The position numbers and the translations under genes are program-made. From Streptomyces naganishii JCM 4654 (GTDB lineage Bacteria; Actinomycetota; Actinomycetes; Streptomycetales; Streptomycetaceae), in NCBI RefSeq assembly GCF_014650575.1, contig NZ_BMVF01000006.1, positions 62,001-126,000 of the forward strand: a stretch of 64,000 nucleotides of DNA, written 5' to 3'. Below are positions 48,408-56,337 of this stretch, in pieces. The notes below the pieces were generated by a model. It was not told where the DNA came from. It saw nothing but the letters and a program-made list of their open reading frames with translations, and made no database searches. Numbering within the stretch: position 1 is the stretch's first letter; the number at the start of each line of letters is the position of its first letter.

Positions 48408-50107
48408 GGTGCCGGCTCCTCCCCGACAAGGCCGTGGCCCGCCCCTGGGGCGGCCAAGACCCGCGGAAGCGGTGCCGGCTCCGCCGGAACCAGCTCCGTC
48501 TCGGCCAGCGCCTCCGGCAGTACGACGACGAACCGGGCGCCGCCACCGGGCGCCTCGCCCACGGTCACCTGCCCGCCCTGCCGCTCGGCGAGCCTGCGCA
48601 CCAGGGACAGGCCGATGCCGCGTCTGCCGTGCGCGGGCGGCTGCTTGGTCGACCAGCCCTCCGTGAAGATCTGCTCGCGCCGATCCGCCGGGATTCCGGG
48701 ACCGGTGTCGGACACCTCCAGGACCGCGGTACGTCCCTCGGTGCGCAGTTCGACCTCCACGCGCGCGTGCGGGGTCGCCGCCACGGCGTCCAGTGCGTTG
48801 TCCACCAGATTGCCGACGACCGTCACCAGACCCCTGGGGTCGACCAGCCGGTCCGGCAGCCAGGTACGGTCCGAGACCCACAGGGCGACTCCCCGCTCGG
48901 CGGCCACGGTCGCCTTGCCGACCAGCAGCGCGGCGAGCAGCGGGTCCTGGATCTTCTCGGTGACCTGCTCGGCCGTGGCCCGGTGGTCGCCGACCACCTC
49001 CCCGACGAACTCCACGGCGTCGTCGTACATCTCCAGCTCCAGCAGCCCGAGCAGGGTGTGCATGCGGTTGGCGTGCTCGTGGTCCTGCGCGCGCAGGGCG
49101 TCGATCAGCCCGCGCGTGGAGTCCAGTTCCCGGCCCAGCTGCTCCAGTTCGGTGCGGTCGCGCAGCGTGGCGACGGCGGCCCCGTCGTCGGTGGGCATGC
49201 GGTTGGCGACCAGGACCCGCTGCCCGCGCACGGTGAGCAGGTCGGTCCCCGTGACCCGCCCCGCCAGCACGTCCGTCGTACGGCCCTCGCCGAGTGCCTC
49301 GTCCAGCGACCGGCCGACCGCCTCGTCGCCGATGCCGAGCAGCCGCCGTGCCTCGTCGTTGAGCAGCCGGATGCGGCCGCCGCGGTCGAGGGCCACCACG
49401 CCTTCCCGTATGCCGTGCAGCATCGCCTCGCGCTCGGCGAGCAGGGCCGCGATGTCGGAGAAGGCCAGGTCCCGCGTCTGCCGCTGCACCCGCCGGGAGA
49501 TCAGCCAGGCGGCCAGCGCGCCGGCGGCCAGTGCGCCGCCCGCGTAGGCGAACAGGCTCGGGACGGTGTCGACGAGCTTGGCGCGCACGCTGTCGTAGGC
49601 GATGCCGACCGAGACCGCGCCGATGATGTGGTGGCCCGAGTCGTACAGCGGCACCTTGCCGCGCGCGGAGCGGCCCAGGGTGCCGGTGTCGATCTCCATG
49701 ACCTCCTCGCCGGCGAGGGCCGCGTCAGGGCTCGTCGAGACGTGTTCGCCGATCTGCCACGGGTCCGTGTGCGACCAGCGGGTGCCGTGGTTGTCCATCA
49801 CCACGACGTACTCGGCGCCGGTGGCCTTCCGGATGCGTTCCGCCTCCCGCTGCACGGGCCCGTCGGCGCTCGGCGCGGTGCTCCGCAGGTTCCGCGCGAT
49901 CTGCGGGTTCTGCGCGGTGGTCTCGGCGATGGCGAGGGCCCGGCGCATCGCCTGCTCGTCCAGCTGGTGGCTGAGCGGCGCGAGGAACAGCCCGGTCGCG
50001 AGCACCGCCACCCCCGCGGCGATCGCCAGCTGCATCAGCAGCACCTGCGAGAAGACCCGCCGGGGCAGGCCCAGGCGACGGCGGCGTGCGGGGGGAGTGC
50101 CATTCAT
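48404..50107 (-). CDS. CitA/DcuS-like sensor histidine kinase
   Basis: 567 residues. Two membrane spans (~20-42 and ~180-200) enclose an extracytoplasmic sensor of the Cache/CitA type (~45-175). A PAS domain follows (REGVVALDRGGRIRLLNDEARRLLG). The SPOB-like H-box (RAQDHEHANRMHTLLGLLELE) is near residue 345, and the ATPase has NLVDNALDAV and GRRGIGLSLVRRL. The family senses citrate or C4-dicarboxylates. ATG 50107 has no SD; TACCGT lies 7 nt upstream (plus 50115-50120), so it is probably leaderless. It must serve the adjacent regulator and possibly the orphan one. Confidence 0.92.
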   Translation of the reverse strand: MNGTPPARRRRLGLPRRVFSQVLLMQLAIAAGVAVLATGLFLAPLSHQLDEQAMRRALAIAETTAQNPQIARNLRSTAPSADGPVQREAERIRKATGAEYVVVMDNHGTRWSHTDPWQIGEHVSTSPDAALAGEEVMEIDTGTLGRSARGKVPLYDSGHHIIGAVSVGIAYDSVRAKLVDTVPSLFAYAGGALAAGALAAWLISRRVQRQTRDLAFSDIAALLAEREAMLHGIREGVVALDRGGRIRLLNDEARRLLGIGDEAVGRSLDEALGEGRTTDVLAGRVTGTDLLTVRGQRVLVANRMPTDDGAAVATLRDRTELEQLGRELDSTRGLIDALRAQDHEHANRMHTLLGLLELEMYDDAVEFVGEVVGDHRATAEQVTEKIQDPLLAALLVGKATVAAERGVALWVSDRTWLPDRLVDPRGLVTVVGNLVDNALDAVAATPHARVEVELRTEGRTAVLEVSDTGPGIPADRREQIFTEGWSTKQPPAHGRRGIGLSLVRRLAERQGGQVTVGEAPGGGARFVVVLPEALAETELVPAEPAPLPRVLAAPGAGHGLVGEEPAP

Positions 50108-50205
50108 GCCCACGACGGTACGTCGGCCGGTGGCGGCCGCCCCAGAGGTGTGCCGCGGATCTCGGTCACCCCGCGCGGGCACGCCGGCCGGCGAGGCGGG
50201 CACCG

Positions 50206-51147
50206 TCAGCCGGCGAGCCGGGTGGCGGTGACTTCCCGCAGCGCCACCACGTCCATGAGCGCGGGGCCGCCCAGGACCGACGCGCCGCAGCTCTCCGGGC
50301 GGGGCGGCGCGGCGGCCGTCTGCCGCACCCTCACCCGCCACCGGCGTCCGTCGGCGTGGGCGACGGTGACCTCCCAGTGGGGTGCGGCGCCGTCGGCGCG
50401 CACGACGGTGAGGGCGTCCGCGCGGTACTCGTCCGCGGCCGCCCGCACGGCCAGCTCCGCGGCCTGTCCGGGCCGTTCCCAGGCGGTGCGGCCCCGGCAG
50501 CCGTCCAGGACGACGCGGCCCTCCTGGACGGCGTGCAGGACGTCCTTGACGGCGTGCGCCTCGGCCCTGCCGTAGGCGTATCCGTACGGCAGGACGAGCA
50601 GCGTGGGCGAGAAGCGGTGGCCGCCCAGGTGCGTGACCTCCCAGACCCCGCGCACGCCCGAGGAGGCGAGCTCGGCCGCGAGGGGGCGGCCGAGGAGGGC
50701 GCAGCACCGGTCGCGCTTGCCGTTGGTGCACACGAACGCGAGCGGGCCGCCCACGTGGGCCGCGCCCTCCAGCACCGTGTCGAAGGTGTCGTGGTCGCCC
50801 CGGCCGAGCGCGGTGAAGTCCAGGTCCAGCAGGTGTTCCGGCTCGGTGATGGCGGCGCCGCGCAGCCAGGGGTTCCCCGGCACCGTGTGGGCCGCGTACA
50901 CCTGCCGCACGGAGGGCGTGCGGCGGTCGGCGTGGCGGCCGGGGCGGCGGATCAGCGCGACGCGCACACCGGTGCCCCGCGTGGCGCGGTCCAGCGCGCG
51001 GCCGAGGGCGGGATCCAGATGGCTCGAGGTGAGCGCCTTGGCGCCCCACGGGCCGGGCTGCTCCAGCAGCAGCCATGTCGTCGCGGTGACCGCGGTCGCG
51101 GCCATCGGCTCGTCGAGCTGCCGGGAGACGGTCGAGCACCTACTCAC
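50206..51147 (-). CDS. Sucrase/ferredoxin-like protein, iron-regulated
   Basis: A 313-residue member of the sucrase/ferredoxin-like (thioredoxin-fold [2Fe-2S]) family. Cysteines in FVCTNGKRDRCC, with CRGRTAWERPG and the HLGGHRFSPTLLVLPYG motif, mark the family; two more cysteines lie near the N-terminus (VSRCSTVS). The biochemical role is unclear; redox or siderophore-iron handling is an inference. GTG 51147 is chosen because a -10 TAGGCT (plus 51155-51160) lies 7 nt upstream inside an iron box, indicating a leaderless, iron-repressed message. Confidence 0.85.
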   Translation of the reverse strand: MSRCSTVSRQLDEPMAATAVTATTWLLLEQPGPWGAKALTSSHLDPALGRALDRATRGTGVRVALIRRPGRHADRRTPSVRQVYAAHTVPGNPWLRGAAITEPEHLLDLDFTALGRGDHDTFDTVLEGAAHVGGPLAFVCTNGKRDRCCALLGRPLAAELASSGVRGVWEVTHLGGHRFSPTLLVLPYGYAYGRAEAHAVKDVLHAVQEGRVVLDGCRGRTAWERPGQAAELAVRAAADEYRADALTVVRADGAAPHWEVTVAHADGRRWRVRVRQTAAAPPRPESCGASVLGGPALMDVVALREVTATRLAG

Positions 51148-51166
51148 ACAGGTGAGCCTAACCTGA
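51148..51166 (-). promoter_or_regulatory. DmdR1/IdeR-type iron box overlapping the promoter
   Basis: On the minus strand the 19-mer TCAGGTTAGGCTCACCTGT matches the iron-box consensus TTAGGTTAGGCTAACCTAA at 15 of 19 positions. It contains the -10 hexamer TAGGCT and abuts the GTG start, so metal-loaded DmdR1 would block transcription. Confidence 0.82.
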
Positions 51167-51242
51167 CCGCGGGTGAAGCGACTTCCGGCCGTCGGAGTGA
51201 TCTGGTCCGCGGGCCGCCGTGGCCCCGCGCAGCGGACTCCGT

Positions 51243-52502
51243 TCAGGGCAGCGGCTGCGGCGGGCGGGGGCCGACGTACTGGCCGCTCGGGCGCATGCGC
51301 AGGGGGCGCTCCCCGTACTCCTCCAGGGCATGGGCGATCCAGCCCGCCGTGCGCGCGACAGCGAAGATCGTCTCGCCCGCCGTGGCGTCCATCCCGGCGG
51401 AGGCGGTGAACACGGCGAGGGCCAGGTCGACGTTGGCGTGCAGCGGGGCGTGGCGGGCCGTGGTGGCCACGACGTCGCGGGCCGCGGCGAGCGCGGGGGC
51501 GGCGCGGGGCACGTCCGCCAGGAGCGCGAAGAGGGCACTCGCGCGGGGGTCCTCGCCGGTGTAGAGGCGGTGGCCGAGCCCGGGGATGCGGCGGCCGTCC
51601 CGGAGCTCCTCGGCGATCACGGGTCCCGCGGAGCCCCGGTCGAGCACCTCCAGCAGCAGCCGGTGGGCCAGGCCGCTGGCCGCGCCGTGCAGCGGGCCCT
51701 CGATCACGCCCAGCCCGGCCGACACGGCCGCGTAGGCGTGCGCGCGGGCGGAGGCGGCGACGCGCACGGCGAGGGTGGAGGCGGCCAGGTCGTGGTCGGC
51801 GAGCAGGGCGAGCGCCGTGTCCAGCACGCGCGTTGACGCCTCGTCGGCGGGGCGGCCGCTCAGCCGGGCCCACAGCCGGCGGGCGAGCGGGCCGCGGTCG
51901 GGGTCGCGGTGACCGCCGTAGGGCACCGGGGGGAGCGCGGCGACCAGGGTCGGGATGAGGATGCGCGCCGTGCCGAGCACGGCGTCCTCGGACAGGTCGA
52001 AGCGCAGCGGGTCCGCGGCCGCGGCGGCGATCGCGGCGACCCGGAGCCGGTCGGTGGGCCCGGTGTGCTCCGGCAGGGCGTCCACGGCGCGGCGGGCCAC
52101 GGCGACAGAAGCCTCGGGCGCGGTGAACGCGGCGCCGGGGCGGAGCTCCCCGGTCCACAGCCACTCGGCGACCTCCTCGTAAGTGTGCCGCGCGGCCAGT
52201 TCGGTGGCGTCCACTCCGCGGAAGTAGTACCGGTCCTGGTCGATGAGCGTGATGCGGGTGCGCACGGAGAGCTCGCCGCCGGAGCCCGAGCCGCCGCCGT
52301 CCCGCCTGTTGCGCCGGGCGAGCGCCTCGACCTCGGCCGCGTCGAAGGTGCTGCCGCGCCCACCCGCCCCGCGGCGGCTGCTCAGCTGACCGCGGCTCAC
52401 GTACGCGTAGACGGTTTCGGGCTTCACGCCCAGCACCTCGGCGGTCTCCTTGGTCGTCAGCCGCCGTTCCGCGGGGCCGCCGGGGGCTACTTGATCGCGC
52501 AT
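51243..52502 (-). CDS. Citrate synthase-like protein with N-terminal HTH
   Basis: 419 residues. Residues ~14-62 are a helix-turn-helix of the MerR/excisionase kind (LTTKETAEVLGVKPETVYAYV, then SSRRGAGGRGSTFDAAEVEAL). The rest is a citrate synthase fold with EGPLHGAASG, LGHRLYTGEDPRA and HANVDLALAVF, so the catalytic His/His/Asp set looks mostly present. Start ATG 52502 follows TACGGT (plus 52509-52514) by 6 nt without an SD. It is divergent from a second citrate synthase. It may bind DNA in the shared promoter and couple metabolite level to expression (inference). Confidence 0.85.
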   Translation of the reverse strand: MRDQVAPGGPAERRLTTKETAEVLGVKPETVYAYVSRGQLSSRRGAGGRGSTFDAAEVEALARRNRRDGGGSGSGGELSVRTRITLIDQDRYYFRGVDATELAARHTYEEVAEWLWTGELRPGAAFTAPEASVAVARRAVDALPEHTGPTDRLRVAAIAAAAADPLRFDLSEDAVLGTARILIPTLVAALPPVPYGGHRDPDRGPLARRLWARLSGRPADEASTRVLDTALALLADHDLAASTLAVRVAASARAHAYAAVSAGLGVIEGPLHGAASGLAHRLLLEVLDRGSAGPVIAEELRDGRRIPGLGHRLYTGEDPRASALFALLADVPRAAPALAAARDVVATTARHAPLHANVDLALAVFTASAGMDATAGETIFAVARTAGWIAHALEEYGERPLRMRPSGQYVGPRPPQPLP

Positions 52503-52538
52503 GGGGTCACCGTATCCGTCCGCTCGATGTAGATGCAT

Positions 52539-52592
52539 ATTGATTGAATCAATGTTGACAGAATAGGAATCAAGCATGGACAGTCGAATCAA
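52539..52592. promoter_or_regulatory. Three GAATCAA half-sites and a palindrome between divergent citrate synthase genes
   Basis: A perfect 15-bp palindrome ATTGATTGAATCAAT (52539-52553) is followed by GAATCAA at 52567-52573 and 52586-52592; with the palindrome's own copy (52546-52552) the steps are 21 and 19 bp, about two helical turns. TTGACA (52555-52560) is the likely -35 of the rightward gene, with GACAGT as a possible -10. Confidence 0.75.
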
Positions 52593-52607
52593 GTCCAGGG
52601 AGGAAAC

Positions 52608-53774
52608 ATGTCCGTCAACAGGGCCGCAGCCACTCTCGTCGACGCGCCGAGGGGTCTCGCCGGAGTCGTGGTCACCGACACCCGAATCGGTGACGTCCGG
52701 GGCCTCGAGGGCTTCTACCACTACCGGCAGTACTCCGCCGTCGAACTCGCACGCACCCGCCGCTTCGAGGACGTCTGGTACCTGCTGGTGCACGGTGAAC
52801 TTCCGGACGCCCGGCAGGCCGCTGACTTCGCCGCACGGACCGCCGCGCTGCGCCGGCTGCCCGAGGAGGTCGCCGGGGCCCTGCCCGCGATAGCGGCGGC
52901 GAGCACACGTTCCGGGCCGCTCTCCGGCCTGCGCACCGCGCTGTCGCTGCTGGGTGCGGCCCGGGGCTTCCGCCCGGTGTACGACATCGACGCCGACCGG
53001 CGGCGGCAGGACACGCTCGTGGCGTGCGCGGCCGTACCCACCCTGCTCACCGCGCTGCACCGGCTGGGGCGGGGCCTGGAGCCCGTGCCGCCCCGCGAGG
53101 ACCTGTCCTGCGCGGCCAACTACCTGTACATGTTGACGGGCCGCGAGCCGGAGCCGGAGCGGGCCCGTGCAGTCGAGCAATACATGATCTCAACCATTGA
53201 TCACGGATTCAATGCCTCAACCTTCACCGGGCGGGTCGTCGCGTCCACCGGAGCGGACGTGGCCGCGTGCCTCGTGGCGGCCGTAGGAGCGCTGTCGGGA
53301 CCACTCCACGGAGGAGCGCCGAGCCGCGCACTGGACACCCTGGACGCGATCGGCACACCCGATCGCATCGACTCCTGGATCCGTGCGCGCGTCCTGGCCG
53401 GCGACCGCATCATGGGCTTCGGGCACGCCGTGTACCGCACCGAGGACCCGCGTTCCCGCATGCTGCGGGAGACGGCCCAGCGCTTCGGCGGCCCGCGTGT
53501 GGAGTTCGCCGTGGAGGTCGAGCGCCGGGTGGAGGCCATCCTCGCCGAGCTCAAACCGGGGCGCGAACTCCACACGAACGTGGAGTTCTACGCGGGCGTG
53601 GTCATGGAACTGTGCGGCCTGCCGCGGGAGATGTTCACGCCGACCTTCGCGGCGGCCCGGGTGGTCGGCTGGAGCGCCAACATCCTCGAGCAGGCCGAGG
53701 ACTCGAAGATCATCCGCCCGGTCGCGCGCTACGTCGGCCCGAAGGCCCCGGTGGCCGTGCCGCACGCGGCCTGA
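52608..53774 (+). CDS. Citrate synthase family protein
   Basis: 388 residues. The catalytic region shows SGPLHGGAPSRAL, GFGHAVYRTEDPR and the segment HTNVEFYAGVVMEL. Classical citrate synthases have NVDFY here, with Asp as the catalytic base; this protein has Glu, so activity may be altered or the substrate may be a 2-methylcitrate-like variant. AGGGAGG lies 5 nt before ATG 52608. It is divergent from the HTH-carrying paralogue, with a shared operator-like region. A 10-bp tandem repeat begins 17 bp after the stop. Confidence 0.87.
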   Translation: MSVNRAAATLVDAPRGLAGVVVTDTRIGDVRGLEGFYHYRQYSAVELARTRRFEDVWYLLVHGELPDARQAADFAARTAALRRLPEEVAGALPAIAAASTRSGPLSGLRTALSLLGAARGFRPVYDIDADRRRQDTLVACAAVPTLLTALHRLGRGLEPVPPREDLSCAANYLYMLTGREPEPERARAVEQYMISTIDHGFNASTFTGRVVASTGADVAACLVAAVGALSGPLHGGAPSRALDTLDAIGTPDRIDSWIRARVLAGDRIMGFGHAVYRTEDPRSRMLRETAQRFGGPRVEFAVEVERRVEAILAELKPGRELHTNVEFYAGVVMELCGLPREMFTPTFAAARVVGWSANILEQAEDSKIIRPVARYVGPKAPVAVPHAA

Positions 53775-53790
53775 CGCGGCGGGCCGGGGC

Positions 53791-53860
53791 ACCGCACCGA
53801 ACCGCACCGAACCGCACCGAACCGCACCGAACCGCACCGAACCGCACCGAACCGCACGGA
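53791..53860 (+). repeat. Seven 10-bp tandem repeats after the citrate synthase gene
   Basis: ACCGCACCGA occurs six times without change (53791-53850), followed by one imperfect copy. Ten base pairs is close to one helical turn. Confidence 0.95.
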
Positions 53861-53876
53861 GCCGGGCCGGAGTTCG

Positions 53877-54131
53877 TCAGGCGTCGGGGATGTCGTGCTT
53901 GGCGCGCACCAGAGTCTCGCGGGTGATGACCACGATCCGCTCGTAGTCGGCCCGTGCGGCGTCGGTCGGCAGTTCCGGGTCGAGCTCCGCGGTGGCCTCG
54001 CGGCCCACGACCGCGAAGTCGCCGTTGCTGAGCTCGAAGATGTCGGGGCACGTCTGGCCCGTAGCACTGCCGCGCTCCCGGGGCGAGGCCCCGACACGTC
54101 GCACGATCTTCACCGAGAGATACCGCCTCAC
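53877..54131 (-). CDS. Small conserved Streptomyces protein, unknown
   Basis: 84 residues, unrecognised but protein-like: GQTCPDIFELSNGDFAVVGREAT is a compact strand-turn segment followed by a helix (DAARADYERIVVITRETLVRA). I have seen this type near DUF6082-type genes and XRE regulators in Streptomyces, but no function is known. The assumed GTG 54131 has no clear SD, so the start is uncertain; a shorter form is possible. Confidence 0.65.
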   Translation of the reverse strand: MRRYLSVKIVRRVGASPRERGSATGQTCPDIFELSNGDFAVVGREATAELDPELPTDAARADYERIVVITRETLVRAKHDIPDA

Positions 54132-54310
54132 AGCTCGAAGGGATGGTTCTTCTTCCTCCGAGCCTGCATCTCCGAACCGGTGTCTGAACGGAGCGATCTG
54201 TCTCCGGGCGTGCGGGTGTTCGCCGGAGTGCCCGGAGAGGGCCAGGCGACAAGATATCCACTCCGGAGCGCGAGTTGAGCGACTTCACACCTGGCGAGTG
54301 AGTGAAATTC

Positions 54311-54817
54311 CTACTCCGGTTCGTCCGGCGGCTCGCCGACGACCCACCACTCGTCGGAGTCCGAGTCGGTCAGCTCCTGGATCAGATCGTCCATCATCAG
54401 CCCCAGCGCGTACTCCTCCGAGGTCACCGGCAGGCTCTTGCGGTGATGCCGGGTCGCCTCCCAATAGTCCCGGAACACCTGGTTCTGCCCCATGACCCGC
54501 AGATGCCCGTACAACTCGCCGCGGGACATGGCCCCGATCCGGTGGAAGTGCAGCGCGTTGATGTAGAGGGCGTTCGCGAAAAGGAACTGGCGCTGCTTGT
54601 CCAGGGGGATCTCGGTCTCGTAGGTGTCGAGGACTGCGGTCAGTGCGGGGTCGTCCATCGCTTTGCAGAGCAGGTCGAAATGGAGCCGGTGCTGTTCGGT
54701 GAGGGCGACTCTGCGCCGGTGCCGTGACGCCGGTGCGGCGACGGACTCGGTAGCGGCAGCGAACCCCGCTTTGAATGCCGAAACGATCCTCCGTACTCCG
54801 GAACTCTGTGTGGCCAT
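54311..54817 (-). CDS. DUF6082-type protein
   Basis: 168 residues. After a basic N-terminal segment the helical body (HRLHFDLLCKAMDDPALTAVLDTYE, then DKQRQFLFANALYINALHFHRIGAMS, WEATRHHRKSLP) is typical of the DUF6082 family, of unknown function. The C-terminus is acidic (DSDSDEWWVVGEPPDEPE). ATG 54817 has GGGGGT about 5 nt upstream. With the 84-residue gene downstream on the same strand it forms a small module that recurs in streptomycetes. Confidence 0.78.
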   Translation of the reverse strand: MATQSSGVRRIVSAFKAGFAAATESVAAPASRHRRRVALTEQHRLHFDLLCKAMDDPALTAVLDTYETEIPLDKQRQFLFANALYINALHFHRIGAMSRGELYGHLRVMGQNQVFRDYWEATRHHRKSLPVTSEEYALGLMMDDLIQELTDSDSDEWWVVGEPPDEPE

Positions 54818-55140
54818 GTCAACCCCCGAATCCAGGCGGCCGTCCGCCGGTCGTCGGGGCGTGGGGCGGGTGACGGGGACCGGCGAGCGGTGGGCGGCGC
54901 TTGCCGTCTCCCAGGGTGCCGAGCGGCTCCGATCGGCGGGGAGGCGGAGAGGAGGCGCACGGAGGGAAGCGAGGGTCGCACGGTCCGGCGCCATGTCCAT
55001 CGTCTGCCCCGCGCGTGCTGCTAACAATCGTTCACCACAGCGGGGATTCCGGCGGCTCGTATCCTGGACCGGCATTCCATCCCCCCAGGTGCACCGCGGA
55101 CGTGAGCCGGTGCACGCGTCGGCGTGAGAGAGGTCGCACG
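54818..55140. other. Intergenic region, nothing recognised
   Basis: 323 bp between divergent DUF6082 and CobW-type genes. Promoters for both must be here, but I see no convincing hexamer pairs, Zur box or other operator. Confidence 0.5.
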
Positions 55141-56337
55141 GTGAGTCAGCCGAGTCCGGGTCAGGGGCCGCATCCGAGCACACAGGCCGTTTCGGGCGTG
55201 GAGACGGGCGTGCCGCAGATCCCCGTGGTGGTGCTCGCCGGATTCCTCGGCTCCGGCAAGACGACGCTCCTCAACCACCTTCTGCACCACAGCGGCGGCA
55301 CCCGCATCGGCGCGATCGTGAACGACTTCGGCGCGATCGAGATCGACGCCATGGCCGTCGCCGGAGCGCTCGGGGACTCCACGGTCTCGCTCGGCAACGG
55401 GTGTCTGTGCTGCGCGGTCGACGCCGGCGAACTCGACCACTACCTCGGCCGGCTCACCGCCCCCGCCACCGGCATCGACGTCATCGTCATCGAGGCCAGC
55501 GGGCTCGCCGAACCCCAGGAACTCGTCCGCATGGTGCTGGCCAGCGAGAACCCCCGAGTCGTCTACGGCGGCCTCGTCGAGGTCGTCGACGCCGCCGAGT
55601 TCGACGACACCCGCGCCCGGCACCCCGCGATCGACCGGCACCTCGCGCTCGCCGACCTCGTCGTCGTCAACAAGCTCGACCGGGCCGCCGACGGCGAGCG
55701 CGTCCTCGGGCTCGTGCGGTCCCTCGTCGACGGCGGCGCGGTCGTGCCGGCCCGCCACGGCCGCGTCGACCCCGAGTTCCTCTTCGACAAGAGGCCGAGC
55801 GAGGAGCGGATCGGCCAGCTGTCCTTCGACGACCTGGCCGCGCCCCACGAGGACGACGGGGCCGAGGGCCACGCCGGGCACTTGCACGCCGGCTACGATA
55901 GCCTGGCCTTCGTCTCCGCCGCACCGCTCGACCCGCGGCGGCTGATGGGGTTCCTCGACAGCCGGCCCGAGGGCCTGTACCGGATCAAGGGTTACGTCGA
56001 CTTCGGCCCCCACGACACGCGGAACCGCTACCTCGTGCACGCGGTGGGCCGCTTCCTGCGCTTCTATCCGCAGCCGTGGCCTGCCGTCGAGCCCGCCCGG
56101 CTCACCCAGCTCGTGCTCATCGGCTCCGGCGTCGACACCGAGGCGCTCGGCAAGGAACTCAGGGCGTGCGAGAGCGACGCCCCGCACGCCGACGAACACG
56201 GCATGTGGGGCGTCCTGCGCTACGTACGCGACGGCGAGGACCCGGAGGCCGGGGGACAGGACCGCGAGGACCCGTACCCGGCCGACGCGTACGCCGAGGA
56301 TCCGGCCGCGGCGGCCCTGGACCCCGAGACCCCTTAA
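55141..56337 (+). CDS. CobW/COG0523-family GTP-binding metallochaperone
   Basis: 398 residues. The G1 P-loop is AGFLGSGKTTLL; the metal motif NGCLCC (CxCC) follows at ~90; G3 is EASGLAEP and G4 VVVNKLD. A His-rich stretch (HEDDGAEGHAGHLH) lies in the loop before the CobW C-terminal domain (YRIKGYVDFGPHDTRNRYLVHAVGRF). Such proteins load zinc or cobalt on target enzymes using GTP. GTG 55141 has GAGAGAGG about 8 nt upstream. The metal and partner are not evident from neighbours. Confidence 0.9.
   Translation: MSQPSPGQGPHPSTQAVSGVETGVPQIPVVVLAGFLGSGKTTLLNHLLHHSGGTRIGAIVNDFGAIEIDAMAVAGALGDSTVSLGNGCLCCAVDAGELDHYLGRLTAPATGIDVIVIEASGLAEPQELVRMVLASENPRVVYGGLVEVVDAAEFDDTRARHPAIDRHLALADLVVVNKLDRAADGERVLGLVRSLVDGGAVVPARHGRVDPEFLFDKRPSEERIGQLSFDDLAAPHEDDGAEGHAGHLHAGYDSLAFVSAAPLDPRRLMGFLDSRPEGLYRIKGYVDFGPHDTRNRYLVHAVGRFLRFYPQPWPAVEPARLTQLVLIGSGVDTEALGKELRACESDAPHADEHGMWGVLRYVRDGEDPEAGGQDREDPYPADAYAEDPAAAALDPETP

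Noticed and set aside
44822..50107. Horizontally acquired island between parE and parC
   Set aside because: Base composition and codon use match the surroundings and no integrase, att site or tRNA is present.
53791..53860. CRISPR array
   Set aside because: The units are directly abutting 10-mers with no spacers, and no cas gene is present.
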